Assembly (NCBI GenBank): GCA_964017185.1
Contig: OZ024879.1
Span: forward strand, 24,927,456 to 24,991,455
From: Rugalucina vietnamica
Taxonomy: Eukaryota > Mollusca > Bivalvia > Lucinida > Lucinidae
Direction of reading: 5' to 3'
Length of the DNA stretch: 64,000 bases
Position 1 is the stretch's first letter, and each line of letters opens with the position of its first letter. Of the stretch, positions 52,440 through 63,762 are shown in pieces. Position numbers and translations under genes: made by a program. The notes under the pieces were generated by a model. That model did no database searches. It was given only the letters and a program-made list of their open reading frames with translations, and had not been told where the DNA came from.

Positions 52440-52760
52440 GATACAGAATAACCTCCCGAGCACGGGCGCAGGCACGCGTGAAGGCACGCGCGCGCCAGCT
52501 CGCATGCACACACATGTGCATTTGCGCATGCATTTGCCAATGCCAAACACATACAGACATACAGACATGATCGCGCGGGCCCATGCATACTAACACTCGT
52601 ACACTCGCACGAACATATGTACATTAGAAATAAGAAGTAAGAAGTTAAATTAAGGAATAACCTGGTCTGTTACACTTGTCAATGCACATGCACGCCCGAG
52701 CACGGACGCATGCGTGCACGTATGCACACACGCGCATACTCGCACTTGTGACTAAAAATG
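52440..52760. repeat. Second alternating purine-pyrimidine tract
   Basis: GCACGCGCGCGCCAGCTCGC and CATGTGCATTTGCGCATGCA resemble 47,720-47,960, so the palindrome lies within what may have been one such tract. A (AGAAGTTAGAAATA)-type repeat is present at 52,390-52,440 and again near 52,625. Confidence 0.65.
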
Positions 52761-52799
52761 ATGATTAGGCGCTACACAATAAGTTATGATTAGTTTATT

Positions 52800-52963
52800 G
52801 GTTTGTCGAACCATGATACATGTACATAGAAATGTTGACTTGGACGTTAAACACTCCCCCACAAACACACTCACATACACACTGTGCGGTATTTTTTTTA
52901 CTAGTAAACTATTCTGATTCTGATTCTGTTTCTGAACCATTATGTCGAGTGATCATTAAACAC

Positions 52964-53014
<51 letters not shown>

Positions 53015-53078
53015 AATGAATGAATGAATGAATGAATGAATGAATGAATGAATGAATGAATGAATGAATGAATGAACG
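52800..53078 (-). mobile_element. SINE-type fragment with compound (AAAG)n(AATG)n tract
   Basis: On the minus strand the words GAATCAGAATCAGAATAGTT and TACTAG are followed by GTGTGTATGTGAG and GTTTAACGTCCAAGTCAAC. The same succession is at 56,285-56,400 and 61,820-61,945. The tract 52,966-53,076 is about 12 AAAG then 14 AATG units. Confidence 0.65.
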
Positions 53079-53381
53079 GAAACGATTGTTTCAAGCATAC
53101 AAACATGTAGCGTTTTCTTTTCAAATAAATGAATGAAGTGAGAAGTTCTTTTCTTCTTAAGTCTACTTTTTACTCTTTTTCGGAAACACATTAATTTATA
53201 AGATTTCATAGAATTTTTAAATTTCTTAGAAAAAGGTAGCGTTTATGTCCCCCAAGGTAGTCGCTTATCACAAGGGGGCTGTTTAGTGCAATCAGTTATG
53301 ACACACTTTTGATTAATGGCCTACAGTAATCGCCGATGGTAATTTCAAGCATTGCACTTTGCGCCACCCTTATTCTCTCAA

Positions 53382-53427
53382 CCAATCCAATTACAGATGT
53401 TTTATACCCTAACCCACCTTATATAAA
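53382..53427 (+). promoter_or_regulatory. CCAAT plus TATA promoter candidate
   Basis: CCAATCCAAT at 53,382-53,391 and TTATATAAA at 53,419-53,427, about 30 bp apart. A GGGCGGGGC box is at about 53,446, and a direct duplication of GTTTACCTGAATATCTGCAT occurs at 53,455 and 53,478. It precedes the only GC-rich frame in the region. Confidence 0.5.
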
Positions 53428-53566
53428 CAATCACTGAATTCGGTGGGCGGGGCGTTTACCTGAATATCTGCATATAGTTTACCTGAATATCTGCATATAA
53501 ATCAATTTCACCAGTCATGTCATTAAAGGTCAACATATCACTTTCGTCCTAGACGTTGAAGGGTGA

Positions 53567-54433
53567 ACATCGACTCACTGATCACCAACCCACAACCTAG
53601 AGATAGAGACTCAGACAGATCTTCTAGAGCTGCCTGCCATCCTTGTCACAGCGCTCAAGGCATACCACTTCTCCGGGAAGCCAGTCTGGCGGATCGGTGA
53701 AGGCTTAGAGCATGTGAAGGTAGAGCTTACGTTTAAGCTGCCTACCGTGAAAGAAAAACCTGTAATGTTAACAGAGAAAGAAAAACCTGTAATGTTACCG
53801 ACCAGACGAGAGAAGGCCAAATGCAGGAAGCCCAAGCCTGCACCTTCTGCTCCCATCATGCCGACGACGCAGTGTCCACCACCAGCGACACCAACACTAC
53901 CGTCACCAACGCCAGCCACCATTGTCCGACGACAAGTGACAGCGCCATCGCCATCACCAACGACACCACCAGTCACCAAGAAACCACGTCGAGAACCGTT
54001 GCTACCGACGCCCACCAGCGCACCCACTCCTCAGCCAGAGACCAAGCCTACGCCAGCTGCTCCACGCCGACCATTCGCCGGAGAATTCAAGGTCAGAAAG
54101 GTCAAGTCAGAGATTCTCCGTACCAACTACACCAACCATCGAGACAAGACCAACTACGTCCGTGAGTACTGCCACGAGAAGGGGAGAGCGTCGATCCAGG
54201 CTCTACGACCGAAGACCGGCCCTCGCCACACCCACTACCTAGTCAGCGACTTCTACGCCTACGACTCCACCGACTACTACCTACTGACCTACAAAGATAC
54301 TCCGGAGTATGACCACTACAAACGACTTTGGCAACAGGGCGAGAAACTATCCAGCGAGTTTGTCAACGACTGGAACTACTTCTGCACCACGGTCAACATC
54401 CTCGAGCTACGACCACCAGAAGCCACGTCGTGA
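53567..54433 (+). CDS. GC-rich orphan protein with proline-rich middle, start uncertain
   Basis: The frame is open from 53,567 (after TGA 53,564-53,566) to TGA at 54,431-54,433, about 288 codons. There is no ATG before 53,765, so the true start is an upstream exon joined at an acceptor such as CCTAG near 53,554 or 53,600, a non-ATG start, or VMLTEK. The N-terminus reads LLELPAILVTALKAYHFSGK then PVWRIGEGLEHVKVELTFKL. The middle is P/T/S-rich with basic patches (KKPRRE). The C-terminus, RTNYTNHRDKTNYVREYCHE, HTHYLVSDFYAYDSTDYYLL and DWNYFCTTVNILEL, is Tyr-rich and looks globular. Third codon positions are C-rich, unlike its AT-rich surroundings. EKEKPVML is duplicated. I do not recognise it. 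It may be cargo or an element protein of the 18.5-kb unit. Confidence 0.55.
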
Positions 54434-55165
54434 TCGCTGCCAGCACCTGCCTCTGCCTCCTGAACCTCGAAACTTCATTGCTAAGCCGCTAGCAAATGTC
54501 CGAGATCACTGTTCACATGGATTGCAGCGTCCGTAGCTGTTTAATCATGTGCAGTTTCAAAACTAGGTCATTTCACCGACCTAGCACAGCCATTAAGCGC
54601 GGCCCTGAATGAGAGCAATCTGATTGGATATCTCATTTGACCTACTTTTGCTCTCGAGCAAGATAGTGAAATCACTGATTTGCAGCCGAATTGGCATCGA
54701 TTTCCTATCTATTCTTATGCTCACTTTTCGACCATGGCGTTCAAAATTCTAAAAAGAAGTGCTCCTCCACTTTTTCTGGCTTGACTTGCATTGTCCGCTT
54801 ACATTGGGCACCGGCGAACAGCGCGATTGGCTTTTTGCTGTCACCGCCACGATTTGCAGCCCAGGAGCACTTAACCTTCGTCCTTGAGGTGGAATACTGG
54901 ATTAAGTCCGTTCAGCCCGGCATGACGAAAAACTGCCACTTTCTACTACTACTACTACTACTCTTTTATTTAAAGAAATAAAAGGTTTATTTATTTATTA
55001 TTTCACTCAACAACAGCAAACTGCAACATGGTATGTTTCAGGTATAGGTTTGAATTATAAAGGAATGCTGCCACACGTCCTTTTAAAAATGCACGGGGTC
55101 AAAATAACGCTTTATACAAATCACATCATTTTTGATGCGTTACTAAAGTTTTATGAATTAACAAG
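54434..55165. other. Presumed 3' flank of the orphan gene
   Basis: GACCTAG/CTAGGTC inverted words near 54,564-54,582. (CTA)n is at about 54,944-54,961. AATAAA at 54,977-54,982 is a possible polyadenylation signal about 540 bp after the stop. Confidence 0.4.
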
Positions 55166-55405
55166 TGAGCCACCTCGTTGGAAAACCAACAATGTGGGTT
55201 TTTTTCGAACAGGTCCGACACAAACCGGCCTGTACAAGCACAGAAAAGAGCTAGAAGCTTGAAATTTCGGATTTTAGTAGAAGAGGAATTTTACTATCCG
55301 AGTCGCGAAAACAAAGGCGCTGATCAGCTTCGCGGTTACCACGAAGCTGATCTGCGTCTTTGTTTTCGCCTATGCAGATTGTTGGTTTTCCCATGAGACG
55401 GCTCA
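55166..55405. mobile_element. MITE family T, copy 5
   Basis: TGAGCCACCTCGTTGGAAAA to CATGAGACGGCTCA with the full CAAAGGCGCTGATCAGCTTC hairpin. It most resembles copy 1 (both end in GATTGTTGGTTTTCCCATGA). Confidence 0.8.
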
Positions 55406-55869
55406 AGTTTAAAGTGTGGAGACCAAGTCTTTAGATATAATTGCATTGCTGATTGCTTCATTTAGTTAAAATTAATTCGAATTTTCCTGCTCGAACAACA
55501 TACTGGGGTGATGTTTTCAGGCCCAACATTAACAAATTGGTTACACCTGGAAAATCACATTACAAATTGTATGCCATTTTTCTTTCGAATCGATGAGGTT
55601 TTAAGCAGCCAATGTTGCCACACATTTCAATCGAAGCCCCAAACGATTCACAATAAAAACGTTCGATACATTTAAAGGAAAAGCTTTAATGAATGGTTAA
55701 AATTTACTATTTGATTATTTTATTTATTTTTTTTCAAAAGGAGATAATGTCAATGCGAAGCAACTTTGCAAAATCCTAACCGAATGTCGGAGCGAGATAG
55801 TATTTTTGACGGACAATAAGTGGTCTTTGGCACAGCCTGTTCAAATCGTGTGAAAACGGCAGTCTTGTA

Positions 55870-56000
55870 CTTAATGAAGTTTCAAACGTGAATTAATTTA
55901 CATCGACCGCTTTACATACATTATTATGTCCATGTTCCGTATTGCACAGGCTTCAATTGTAAATTTAGCCCTTGGTCGTTTGAAACATATTAGCTCATAA
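55870..56000 (+). repeat. Repeat family G, short copy
   Basis: TTACATCGACCGCTTTACAT, TCCGTATTGCACAGGCTTCA and GCTCATAATCACCTAGA match 56,455-56,565 and 62,035-62,140. Confidence 0.75.
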
Positions 56001-56109
56001 TCACCTAGATAAGAATGTATAATCGCGCAAATGTAGAGTGAAAGTGGTAAAACATTCGCTCAAACGTATGCATACAAAAGTCGCGCAAAAGCCTTCGCGC
56101 AAACGTATT

Positions 56110-56318
56110 GGTCGCTTATGTTTAGTGGTTAATTGACATACATGTATGTATGTCTTATGCCACGAATGTTTGTTTCATATGCCCTTCACGAAATATATAA
56201 ATTAAACATTAACTTATTGGTTAACGTCCAAGTCAACAATTTTCATTCATGCCGTGATAAAGCATAACGTTGCCATGCCCAGAATCAGAATATTTTACTG
56301 GTGAAACAATACCGCACC

Positions 56319-56359
<41 letters not shown>

Positions 56360-56700
56360 CGCCTAATGATCAATTTTTAGTCATGCCGTGATGGAGCTAC
56401 AAATCTTCCAACTTGGTGCGAAAATTACAATTTTGTGCTTTTAAGGTTTCACAAGTGAATTTATTTATATCGACCGGTTTACATGCATTATGTCTATACT
56501 CCGTATTGCACAGTAAATAGCCTTGGGTCGTTTAAACCATATGAGCTCATAATCACCTAGAATAGATACGCATTTGATATGGGATATTGTACCTGGATTG
56601 TTTATTAGGGGTGATAGTGAGGGGTATTCCCCTGTTACGAATACACAGAGTCGGATATTGCACCGACTAAGAACTATTCCGCGTACCTTTCCGATACACA
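56110..56700 (+). repeat. Repeat family G, long direct copy 1
   Basis: From TTAATTGACATACATGTATG through a (GT)n tract (56,325-56,358), ATCGACCGGTTTACATGCAT, GGGATATTGTACCTGGATTG and ACACAGAGTCGGATATTGCA. The same series recurs at 61,610-62,290. Confidence 0.8.
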
Positions 56701-59700
56701 AAATACCCAGGGAGCCAAAAGTCTCTATCTCGCAAAAAAAAAGGTTGGAGGTGACATCTCCTGCTATAGTTGTTTTGAATGCATTTTTGGATAGCTCTGA
56801 CCTTCCAAAAGAAGGTCTAAGTGGACTGCTCTGGAAATTTTTTTGGCGTGATGCTTTAATCAGACGGTATTTAGACGTACTATTTGTTATACAGCTGAAA
56901 TTCAGTACACAACTATATTACGAACAGTCATATTTGTAGTATGTTTCTTCATTATCGTATACTATCCTGATGCCATTTAATCTTGTCTGATTGCAGCTGA
57001 GTATGTCTTACCCATGTATAAAGCTGTAAATGTGTCATATGAGTAAACTATGTGTCATCTTAAGGCATTGAATTACATTACCCCACCCACTTAATTTATA
57101 TGTAAAACTTTATGTGCAATTATGAGAATCATATTTTTATCAGTACATTTTTATCAATAAATGTTGATGTCATCATTATTTTTATAACAATTTTTATTGC
57201 TTTTTCCTCTGTTTACATCCTTTTCAAAGTTTATTTACTCATGTAGAGACAACACAATGATTGGTAAATGCGGAAAAAAAAGTCTGCAAAATTAAAACTT
57301 GGCTTCTCATATTGCCATTTGAAGTGTTTGGGGCGGGTTATCTATAGGACTTACCTTGTACCCTTAGAACAAATGCTCATGGTGCCATTTTGGTCAGAGG
57401 ATCACTTTTATGCCCATTTGTGTCACATAAAATCACAGTGCTCACCCTCAACCCTAATAAGCAGTTACCCCTATATTACCACATGTATCTTGGCTACTGA
57501 TAGACATAGAGAGCAGAAATAAGTATCAAATGATTGTTTTGACAATGCTCTATAACCATGTAATAAGATATAACATCAAAATGACTTCCTGGTGTTTGAA
57601 TATCAATGAGAACTTTATATATTAGAAAAAAAAATCACATAAAAATGGAGTATACCAGCACAATTGCTTATTACACCTCAGCAATCAAAAGATCTAGACA
57701 GCTCAAAATTGGTATCAAATGATTGCTGTGACAATGTTCTATAACCATATAATAAGATATATAAACAAGCTGGCTATCTTAATCTCAATTATTAAAGAGA
57801 ACTTTAGATATTAGAGAAAAATAACAGATAAATGAAGGGGGTATACCAACAACATTGCTGATATCTCAGCAACCAAAAATTCTAGAGAGCTGAAATTTAT
57901 ATCAAATGATTGTTATGATAAAGTTCGATAATAATGTGATAAAATACAGACATACTTTGACTTTCTTGGTGTTCAAATATTAATAAGAACTTTCAGTATT
58001 AGAGAAAAATCACAGAACAATGGAGGGGGTATACCTACAGAAACGTTTATAGCTCAGCAACCAAAAGCCATAGAGAGCTGAAATTGGTAACAAATAATTG
58101 CTACGACAACCACAAAATATGATACATAAATAATCAGACTTTCGTGCTGTTCGAATATTGATGAAAACTTAAAATATTAGAGAAAAATCGCAGACAATGG
58201 AGGGGGTATACCTACGGAAATGTTTATATCTCAGCAACCAAAAGCCGTAGAGAGCAGAAATTTGTATCAAATGATTGTTATGACTATATTCTATAATCAA
58301 GATATATAAATAAGCTGACTATCTTGCTGCTCCAATATTTAAGAAAACTTAAGATATAAGAGAAAAATCATTGCCAAACGAAGGGGGTATACCAATAAAA
58401 TTGAAAATATCTCAGTGACCAAAAGCTCTAGAGAGCTGAAATTGGTTTCAAATCATTGCTATAATAATGTTCTATAATCATGTTATAAGACGCATAAATA
58501 ATACTACTTTCTTGTTGTTGGAATATTGATGAGAACTTTAAATATAAGATAAAAATCTCAGAAAAACAGAAGGGGTATACCAATGGAAACGTATATATCT
58601 CAGCTACCAAAAGCCATAGAGAGCTTAAAATGGTATCAAATAATTGCTATGACAATATTCTATAATCATGTAATAAGATACATTAACAAGCTGACTTTCT
58701 TGTTGGTCAAATATTAAGAAAACTTAAGATATAAGAGAAAAAATCATTGGCAAACGAAGGGGGTATACCAATAAAATTGAAAATATCTCAGTGACCAAAA
58801 GCTCTAAAGAGCTGAAATTGGTTTCAAATCATTGCTATAATAATGTTCTATAATCTTATGATAAGAACCATAAATAATACTACTTTCTTGTTGTTGGAAT
58901 ATTGAAAAGGACTTTAAATATTAGATAAAAATCTCAGAAAACATAGAGGGGGTATACCAATGAAAACATGTATATCTCAGCAACCAAAAGCTATAGAGAG
59001 CTGAAATTGGTATCAAATAATTGCTATGACAATATTCTATAATCATGTAATAAGATACATTAACAAGCTGACTTTTTTGTTGCTCAAATATTTAAGACAA
59101 CTTAAGATATAAGAGAAAAATCACTGGCAAACGAAGGGGGTATACCAATAAAACTGCTAATTTCTCAGTGACCAAATGCTCCAGAGGGCTGAAATTGGTA
59201 CCAAATGATTGCTAGGATAACATTCTATAACCATGTGCTAAGACACACAAACAATCTGACTTACTTGTTTTTCCAATATTGATAAAAACTTTAAATATAA
59301 GAGAAAAATCGCGGAAACATGGAGGGGATATACCGACAAAATGTTTTATAACTCGGCAATCAAATGTCCTTGAGAGCTGAAATTGGCATCAAATGATTGC
59401 CATGATAATGTTCTATAATCAAATGATAAGATAAATGAATATTTTAAATATCTTGTTATTTAAATATTGATGATAACTTAAAATATTAGATACAAATCAA
59501 ACAAACATAGAGGGAGTATACCAACAGAAACGTTTATATCTCAGCAACCAAATATCCTTGAGAGCTGAACTTGGTATCAAATGATTGGTATGACAATAAT
59601 GAACTACTCACTAGATACAGTTGTAGTATTTCATAGCCGCTTGCTTAAAGGTGTGCATGATCCAGTCTATGGAACAATGAGAACTTACATCTGACATTTT

Positions 59701-60262
59701 ATAGGAAACGGTAATCTGACCATGGACTTGGTCATGATAATGATGAACAGATGTAAATTCATAAAGAAACTGAATGACAAAAATAAACATAAATACTTGT
59801 ATAAATAATGTTTAGAGCACATCCCATATTCATTTGTTCTTCAATGTCTCACGAATCAATATGCATTTATTTAAATTTCATGATTCATATTATTATGTAA
59901 GTGGGTGGGGTAATTCAACATCATAAATACTAAAACAACAGCTGCAAAAGTATGAATTAAAGAATATAGTAAGATTACTTCTTTATCTGTGATTCCTAGC
60001 ATTGCTCTAGACTAGAAAATTAAGCAGTTTATGATCTGAAACACAAAGGATATGTTCATATATCTAGAAAACGTTTGTTATACGTAGGCAGCTCAAATAG
60101 CATGAAACAATGTGTAATTTAACCACCGCGCCAAAAAAATTTCGTGAGCAGTTCACCCAGGCCTTCAATAGGATGGCAAAGCCTAACCAAAATTGTATTC
60201 AAACCAACTATAGCAGGTGATGTCACCTCCTCTCCCCAAAACAGGGCTTGGCTCCCTGGGTA
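56700..60262. mobile_element. 3.6-kb inverted-repeat element carrying a satellite core
   Basis: TACCCAGGGAGCCA..GAGGTGACATC..CTGCTATAGTTG..TTTTTTTGGCG at 56,703-56,850 is matched in inverse at 60,120-60,262. TTGAATTAC..TACCCCACCCACTTA at 57,068-57,098 is matched in inverse at 59,898-59,925. Between lies an 11-copy tandem array. Non-autonomous elements with satellite cores are well known in bivalves. The class here is uncertain. Confidence 0.6.
57490..59600. repeat. 187-bp tandem satellite, about 11 copies
   Basis: The word GGGGGTATACC recurs at about 57,650 (variant), 57,839, 58,026, 58,205, 58,386, 58,571, 58,760, 58,948, 59,137, 59,325 and 59,515, spaced 179-190 bp. Each is followed by CTCAGCAACCAAAAG, AGAGCTGAAATTGGTATCAA and TTCTATAATCATG. 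Units are clearly diverged, so the array is not freshly amplified. No coding sense. Confidence 0.9.
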
Positions 60263-60376
60263 AATACACTCACGGAGGCGGCATTGGTTTTGCAGCCACG
60301 AAGCATTAAATTCCCCTTATTTCCCATGTAACGTTTTCGATATCCAAAGTCCATGAATGTGAATATGGGAAATGTT

Positions 60377-60635
60377 CCATAAACGTGACCAGCACACTCT
60401 CTCAGCCGGATTATCATTAATCAAGAAATAATAGTAACAATAATAAAGTCCGTTCCTGGAACCAGATTAGAGAAGCTTTATAAAGATAAAAATAGGTAAT
60501 GATCAGGAAATGGTGCAACCAGAAAGAAATGTCCACTCCAAAAACAGAGATGAGGAAAAATTGAATTAACAGTTTGGTATTTATACTAAGTAAAATGACA
60601 CTTTGAGTAAGATTGAGTGATAAGAAAATCGTCAT
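60377..60635 (-). repeat. Inner inverted repeat B (right)
   Basis: Inverse of 46,235-46,483. It continues at its outer side into CCCATATTCACATTC and CCCATGTAACGTTTTCGAT (60,315-60,370), which also occur directly at 62,330-62,385. Confidence 0.7.
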
Positions 60636-61609
60636 TCAGAAAACAAATACGTGTGTTCACACCTCGTATTTATCACAAACAAATGCCTATGTTCACACCT
60701 AGAAGATTAGGTTGATAACACTATCATTTTACAAGTAGAAACCTTTACTTAGAGAGAAGTGCATGTACTCGCACGAACTATCATGTCCTAGAATGCTAGA
60801 ACATTGTGTTAAACAATTCTGCAGCTTTCAAAACCACACAGAAACTGATATATTTTTTCAGTTTTACCAGCAGTGTTTTTGTCAAGTTGGGACTAGATAA
60901 CGAAAAGAGGCTCTTTTTGCGGAAAGATGTGAAAAGAGGTGTTTGAATGCCAAAATAGTCGTTTATGATGCATATGATGCAATATAAATTAGTTATTTCA
61001 GAGAGTACGATAGTAGCAGCATGCCATAATGCAAGAATTTCTGAAATATTAAATGTTGGCAAATAGGTGCGATGGCTTAGTGACGGGGCATCTTTAATTA
61101 CTAGGTATGACTTATCACGGTAGGTGTTAGCTGGCACGCGTATATTGCTCATGACACCTTGGTTAATATACCCATTACAGATTATCATCGATATCGTGAT
61201 TTTTTAAAGAAGCAGTATTACTATTTTATCTTAAATAAATGGAAAAATTGGAATTCACGCATATTGTGTCTCTATTTAATGGTAAAATGCCTCTTTTCAC
61301 ATCTTTTCGCCTCTTTTCGCGAAAAAGCCTCTTTTCGCTATCTAGACCTACCGTTTTCAATGAATTATATCACATATGGACAAATTAAATATTCAGATGG
61401 AAATATGGACCCGCGCCAAGTCCGGTCACGAGAAATTGCTAGGCTGACTATATGATTACGGGTTAACTACCCCAGAATGTCTGAGCCTACCCAGGAAAAG
61501 TGGTTTTAGGCAATTCCATTAAAACATATAAGCATCAGTATATAAAATAAACTTAACTTATTGTCAGTCAACTATTTTCAGTCATGCCGTGAAGCAGATA
61601 ATGCTTCGC
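60636..61609. other. Non-coding stretch
   Basis: CTCTTTTCGC/GCGAAAAGAG words near 60,900-60,940 and 61,290-61,340 are inverted to each other. A family E fragment is at about 61,437-61,540. No gene. Confidence 0.45.
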
Positions 61610-61860
61610 TATCGTCGCTATGCACATGTTTAATGGTTAATTGACATATGTACGTCTTATGCCACGCATGTTTGTTTCATATGCCTTTCACGAAATATAT
61701 AAAATAAACTTAACTTATTGGTTAACGTCCTAGTCAACTATTTTCAGTCATGCCGTTATGAAGATACTGCGTCGCTTTAACGTGGCCGTGCCCATGTTAT
61801 ATGATTCCTCGACATAATGGTTCAGAATCAGAATAGTTTACTGGTGAAACAATACCGCAA

Positions 61861-61915
<55 letters not shown>

Positions 61916-62290
61916 TGTGTGTGGCGCCTAATCGTCAATTTTAAGTCATGCCGTGATGGAGCTACAAATCTTCCGACTAACTTGGTGCGAAAATGCCAAT
62001 TTTGTGCTTTTGATGAAATTACACAAGTGAATTTATTTATATCGACCGCTTTACATGCATTATGTCTATGTTCCGTATTGCACAGGCTTCAACTGTAAAT
62101 AGCCCCGGGTCGTTTGAACCATATGAGCTCATGATCACCTATGATGTGCATTTGAATTTGATATGGGATATTGTACCTGGATTGTTTATTAGGGGTGATA
62201 ATGACAGGTATTCCCCCTGCTACGAATACACAGAGTCGGATATTGCACCGACTAAGAGCTATTCCGCTTACCTTTTCAATACATTAATAC
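61610..62290 (+). repeat. Repeat family G, long direct copy 2
   Basis: Direct match to 56,110-56,700, including a (GT)n tract at 61,864-61,913. The pair brackets the satellite element but shows no PBS, polypurine tract or gag-pol, so they are not LTRs of a complete retrotransposon. Confidence 0.8.
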
Positions 62291-62767
62291 AAACACTGGT
62301 CCCGCAGCCACTCAGCATTTAATTTCCCTTATTTCCCATGTAACGTTTTCGATAACCAAAGTTCATGTATGTGAATATGGGACATTGTCAATTAATTGTA
62401 TATGATTTAGTTTGAAGACTTAAAAGTGTTTCAAACAGTTTCAAACAGTTCCTGATCTTTGCATACTTGTACCTTTTGATGTAATGCTACCGTTTCCCCC
62501 CTAATTGCGTTTTTTTTTTTAATATACAGAGACTAATATTGGATAGGCATTGAACAAACGTAATAAAAGTTACAAGAATGGAATTCTCTGAAAATTTATG
62601 AGTACTTATGACCCGTGACCCGGAATGTCATCAACATTTTATGTTGACAAATAATATTTAAAACCGTTAATAACTATTAATTAAGACAGGCCCGACTGTC
62701 TATTGAAACACAAGAAATATATATCTTAAATATGATGTATTCAAATAACATAACATAACAACAAAGT

Positions 62768-63752
62768 GATCAGATCTGTGATAAACTTTAAATCTTGCGG
62801 ACATTGCTGGGCGGCCAAAATGGACCGGAATGTCCGCAACATTATTATTGAAACTATCCCTATTATATCTGTTAAAAACTATAAATATTGTCATGTTAAC
62901 TCATTGAAGATGTCCGGTTGAAATGCATTTGTTACGTAAGAATTACAAGGGTGTAAACTAAAAGGGTTCCGACTGTTCGTTGAAACACAAGCAAAGCATA
63001 TCTTAAAGATAATGCTATCAATAATTTGCTGTCAATAATAAAAATCAGTGGGGACCAAAGTCATCGGATCTGTTTATAATAGGCATTGTGGACCATAATT
63101 TACATTTAGTTTATGATTAGTTGCTTCAACTTTCGCAATAATATGCCATGCGTTTTAATCATTAACCGTTTTCCTCATTTAGTATAAATTTTAAATGTTG
63201 CGGACATTGCGGGGCGGTCTAAATGGTCAGGGATGCCCGCAAGATTTTTTATTGAAACTATAGTTATTAAAACTGTTAATTACTATGAATTATGTGATGT
63301 AAACTCACTTAAGAGTTAAAATTTACAGTTGAAATGCAATAATTTAAACGACAGAATTACAATTGTGTAAACATGGAAGAAATTGTGACCAAACGGTCAA
63401 ACATGTTTTATTATAATCAGACACTCGTGGTTTGTGGGTCAAATGGTCATTATGTTTAAAATTTACTTGTTTTATCGCATTGATAAAGCATAATCGATGG
63501 GTATTATATCGGTTTAAAGAGAAAACAACATTTACGGACATTTCGGGCCTGCGGACATTTCGGTCCCTTTGGGGCGTCCCGGAATGTCCGCAAGGAATTT
63601 TTTCTAAGTTCTTTTTTTGTTTTTATGAAAATTATTTCCCAGAATTTTTGCATTTAATAGACTTATTTAACGATTATTTATGTTTTAATACATATTTAAA
63701 ACAACTTAATTTTTTTGCGGACATTCCGGGCCGCGGACATTCCGGTCCCCTA
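62768..63752 (-). repeat. Right TIR of the 18.5-kb element
   Basis: Inverse of 45,261-46,234 with the same GCGGACATTCCGG-type stations at about 62,797, 63,199, 63,535 and 63,717. The terminus ends CCGGTCCCCTA. Confidence 0.8.
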
Positions 63753-63762
63753 CATGCGTCAG
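63753..63762. repeat. Right target-site duplication candidate
   Basis: CATGCGTCAG follows the terminal CCCCTA directly. Compare CATGCGTCTG at 45,251. Confidence 0.6.

Larger units (their letters stand above)
45261..63752. mobile_element. 18.5-kb element with ~1-kb terminal inverted repeats
   Basis: Both ends begin TAGGGGACCGGAATGTCCGC, and the inverted homology runs about 974 bp on the left and 985 bp on the right at roughly 95% by eye. Outside both termini is CATGCGTC in direct orientation (10 bp with one mismatch). Just inside, a second inverted pair (46,235-46,483 and 60,377-60,635) suggests the original arms were longer and that about 2.1 kb was later inserted into the right arm. Contents: a GC-rich orphan gene, a 4.3-kb palindrome, SINE fragments and a satellite-bearing element. 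Long TIRs with an 8-10 bp duplication recall MULE or hAT elements, but no transposase is recognised. Two chance inverted insertions are the alternative; the matching flanks argue against this. Confidence 0.6.

Noticed and set aside
52820-53209. K/E-rich and S/F/H-rich frames
   Set aside because: Produced by the (AAAG)n(AATG)n tract.
56110-62290. LTR retrotransposon with family G as LTRs
   Set aside because: No primer-binding site, polypurine tract, TG...CA ends or gag-pol between. The interior is a satellite element.
45261-63752. Polinton/Maverick
   Set aside because: The size and long TIRs fit, but no polymerase B, integrase, protease or packaging ATPase frame is present, and the terminal sequence and duplication length do not match the usual 6 bp.
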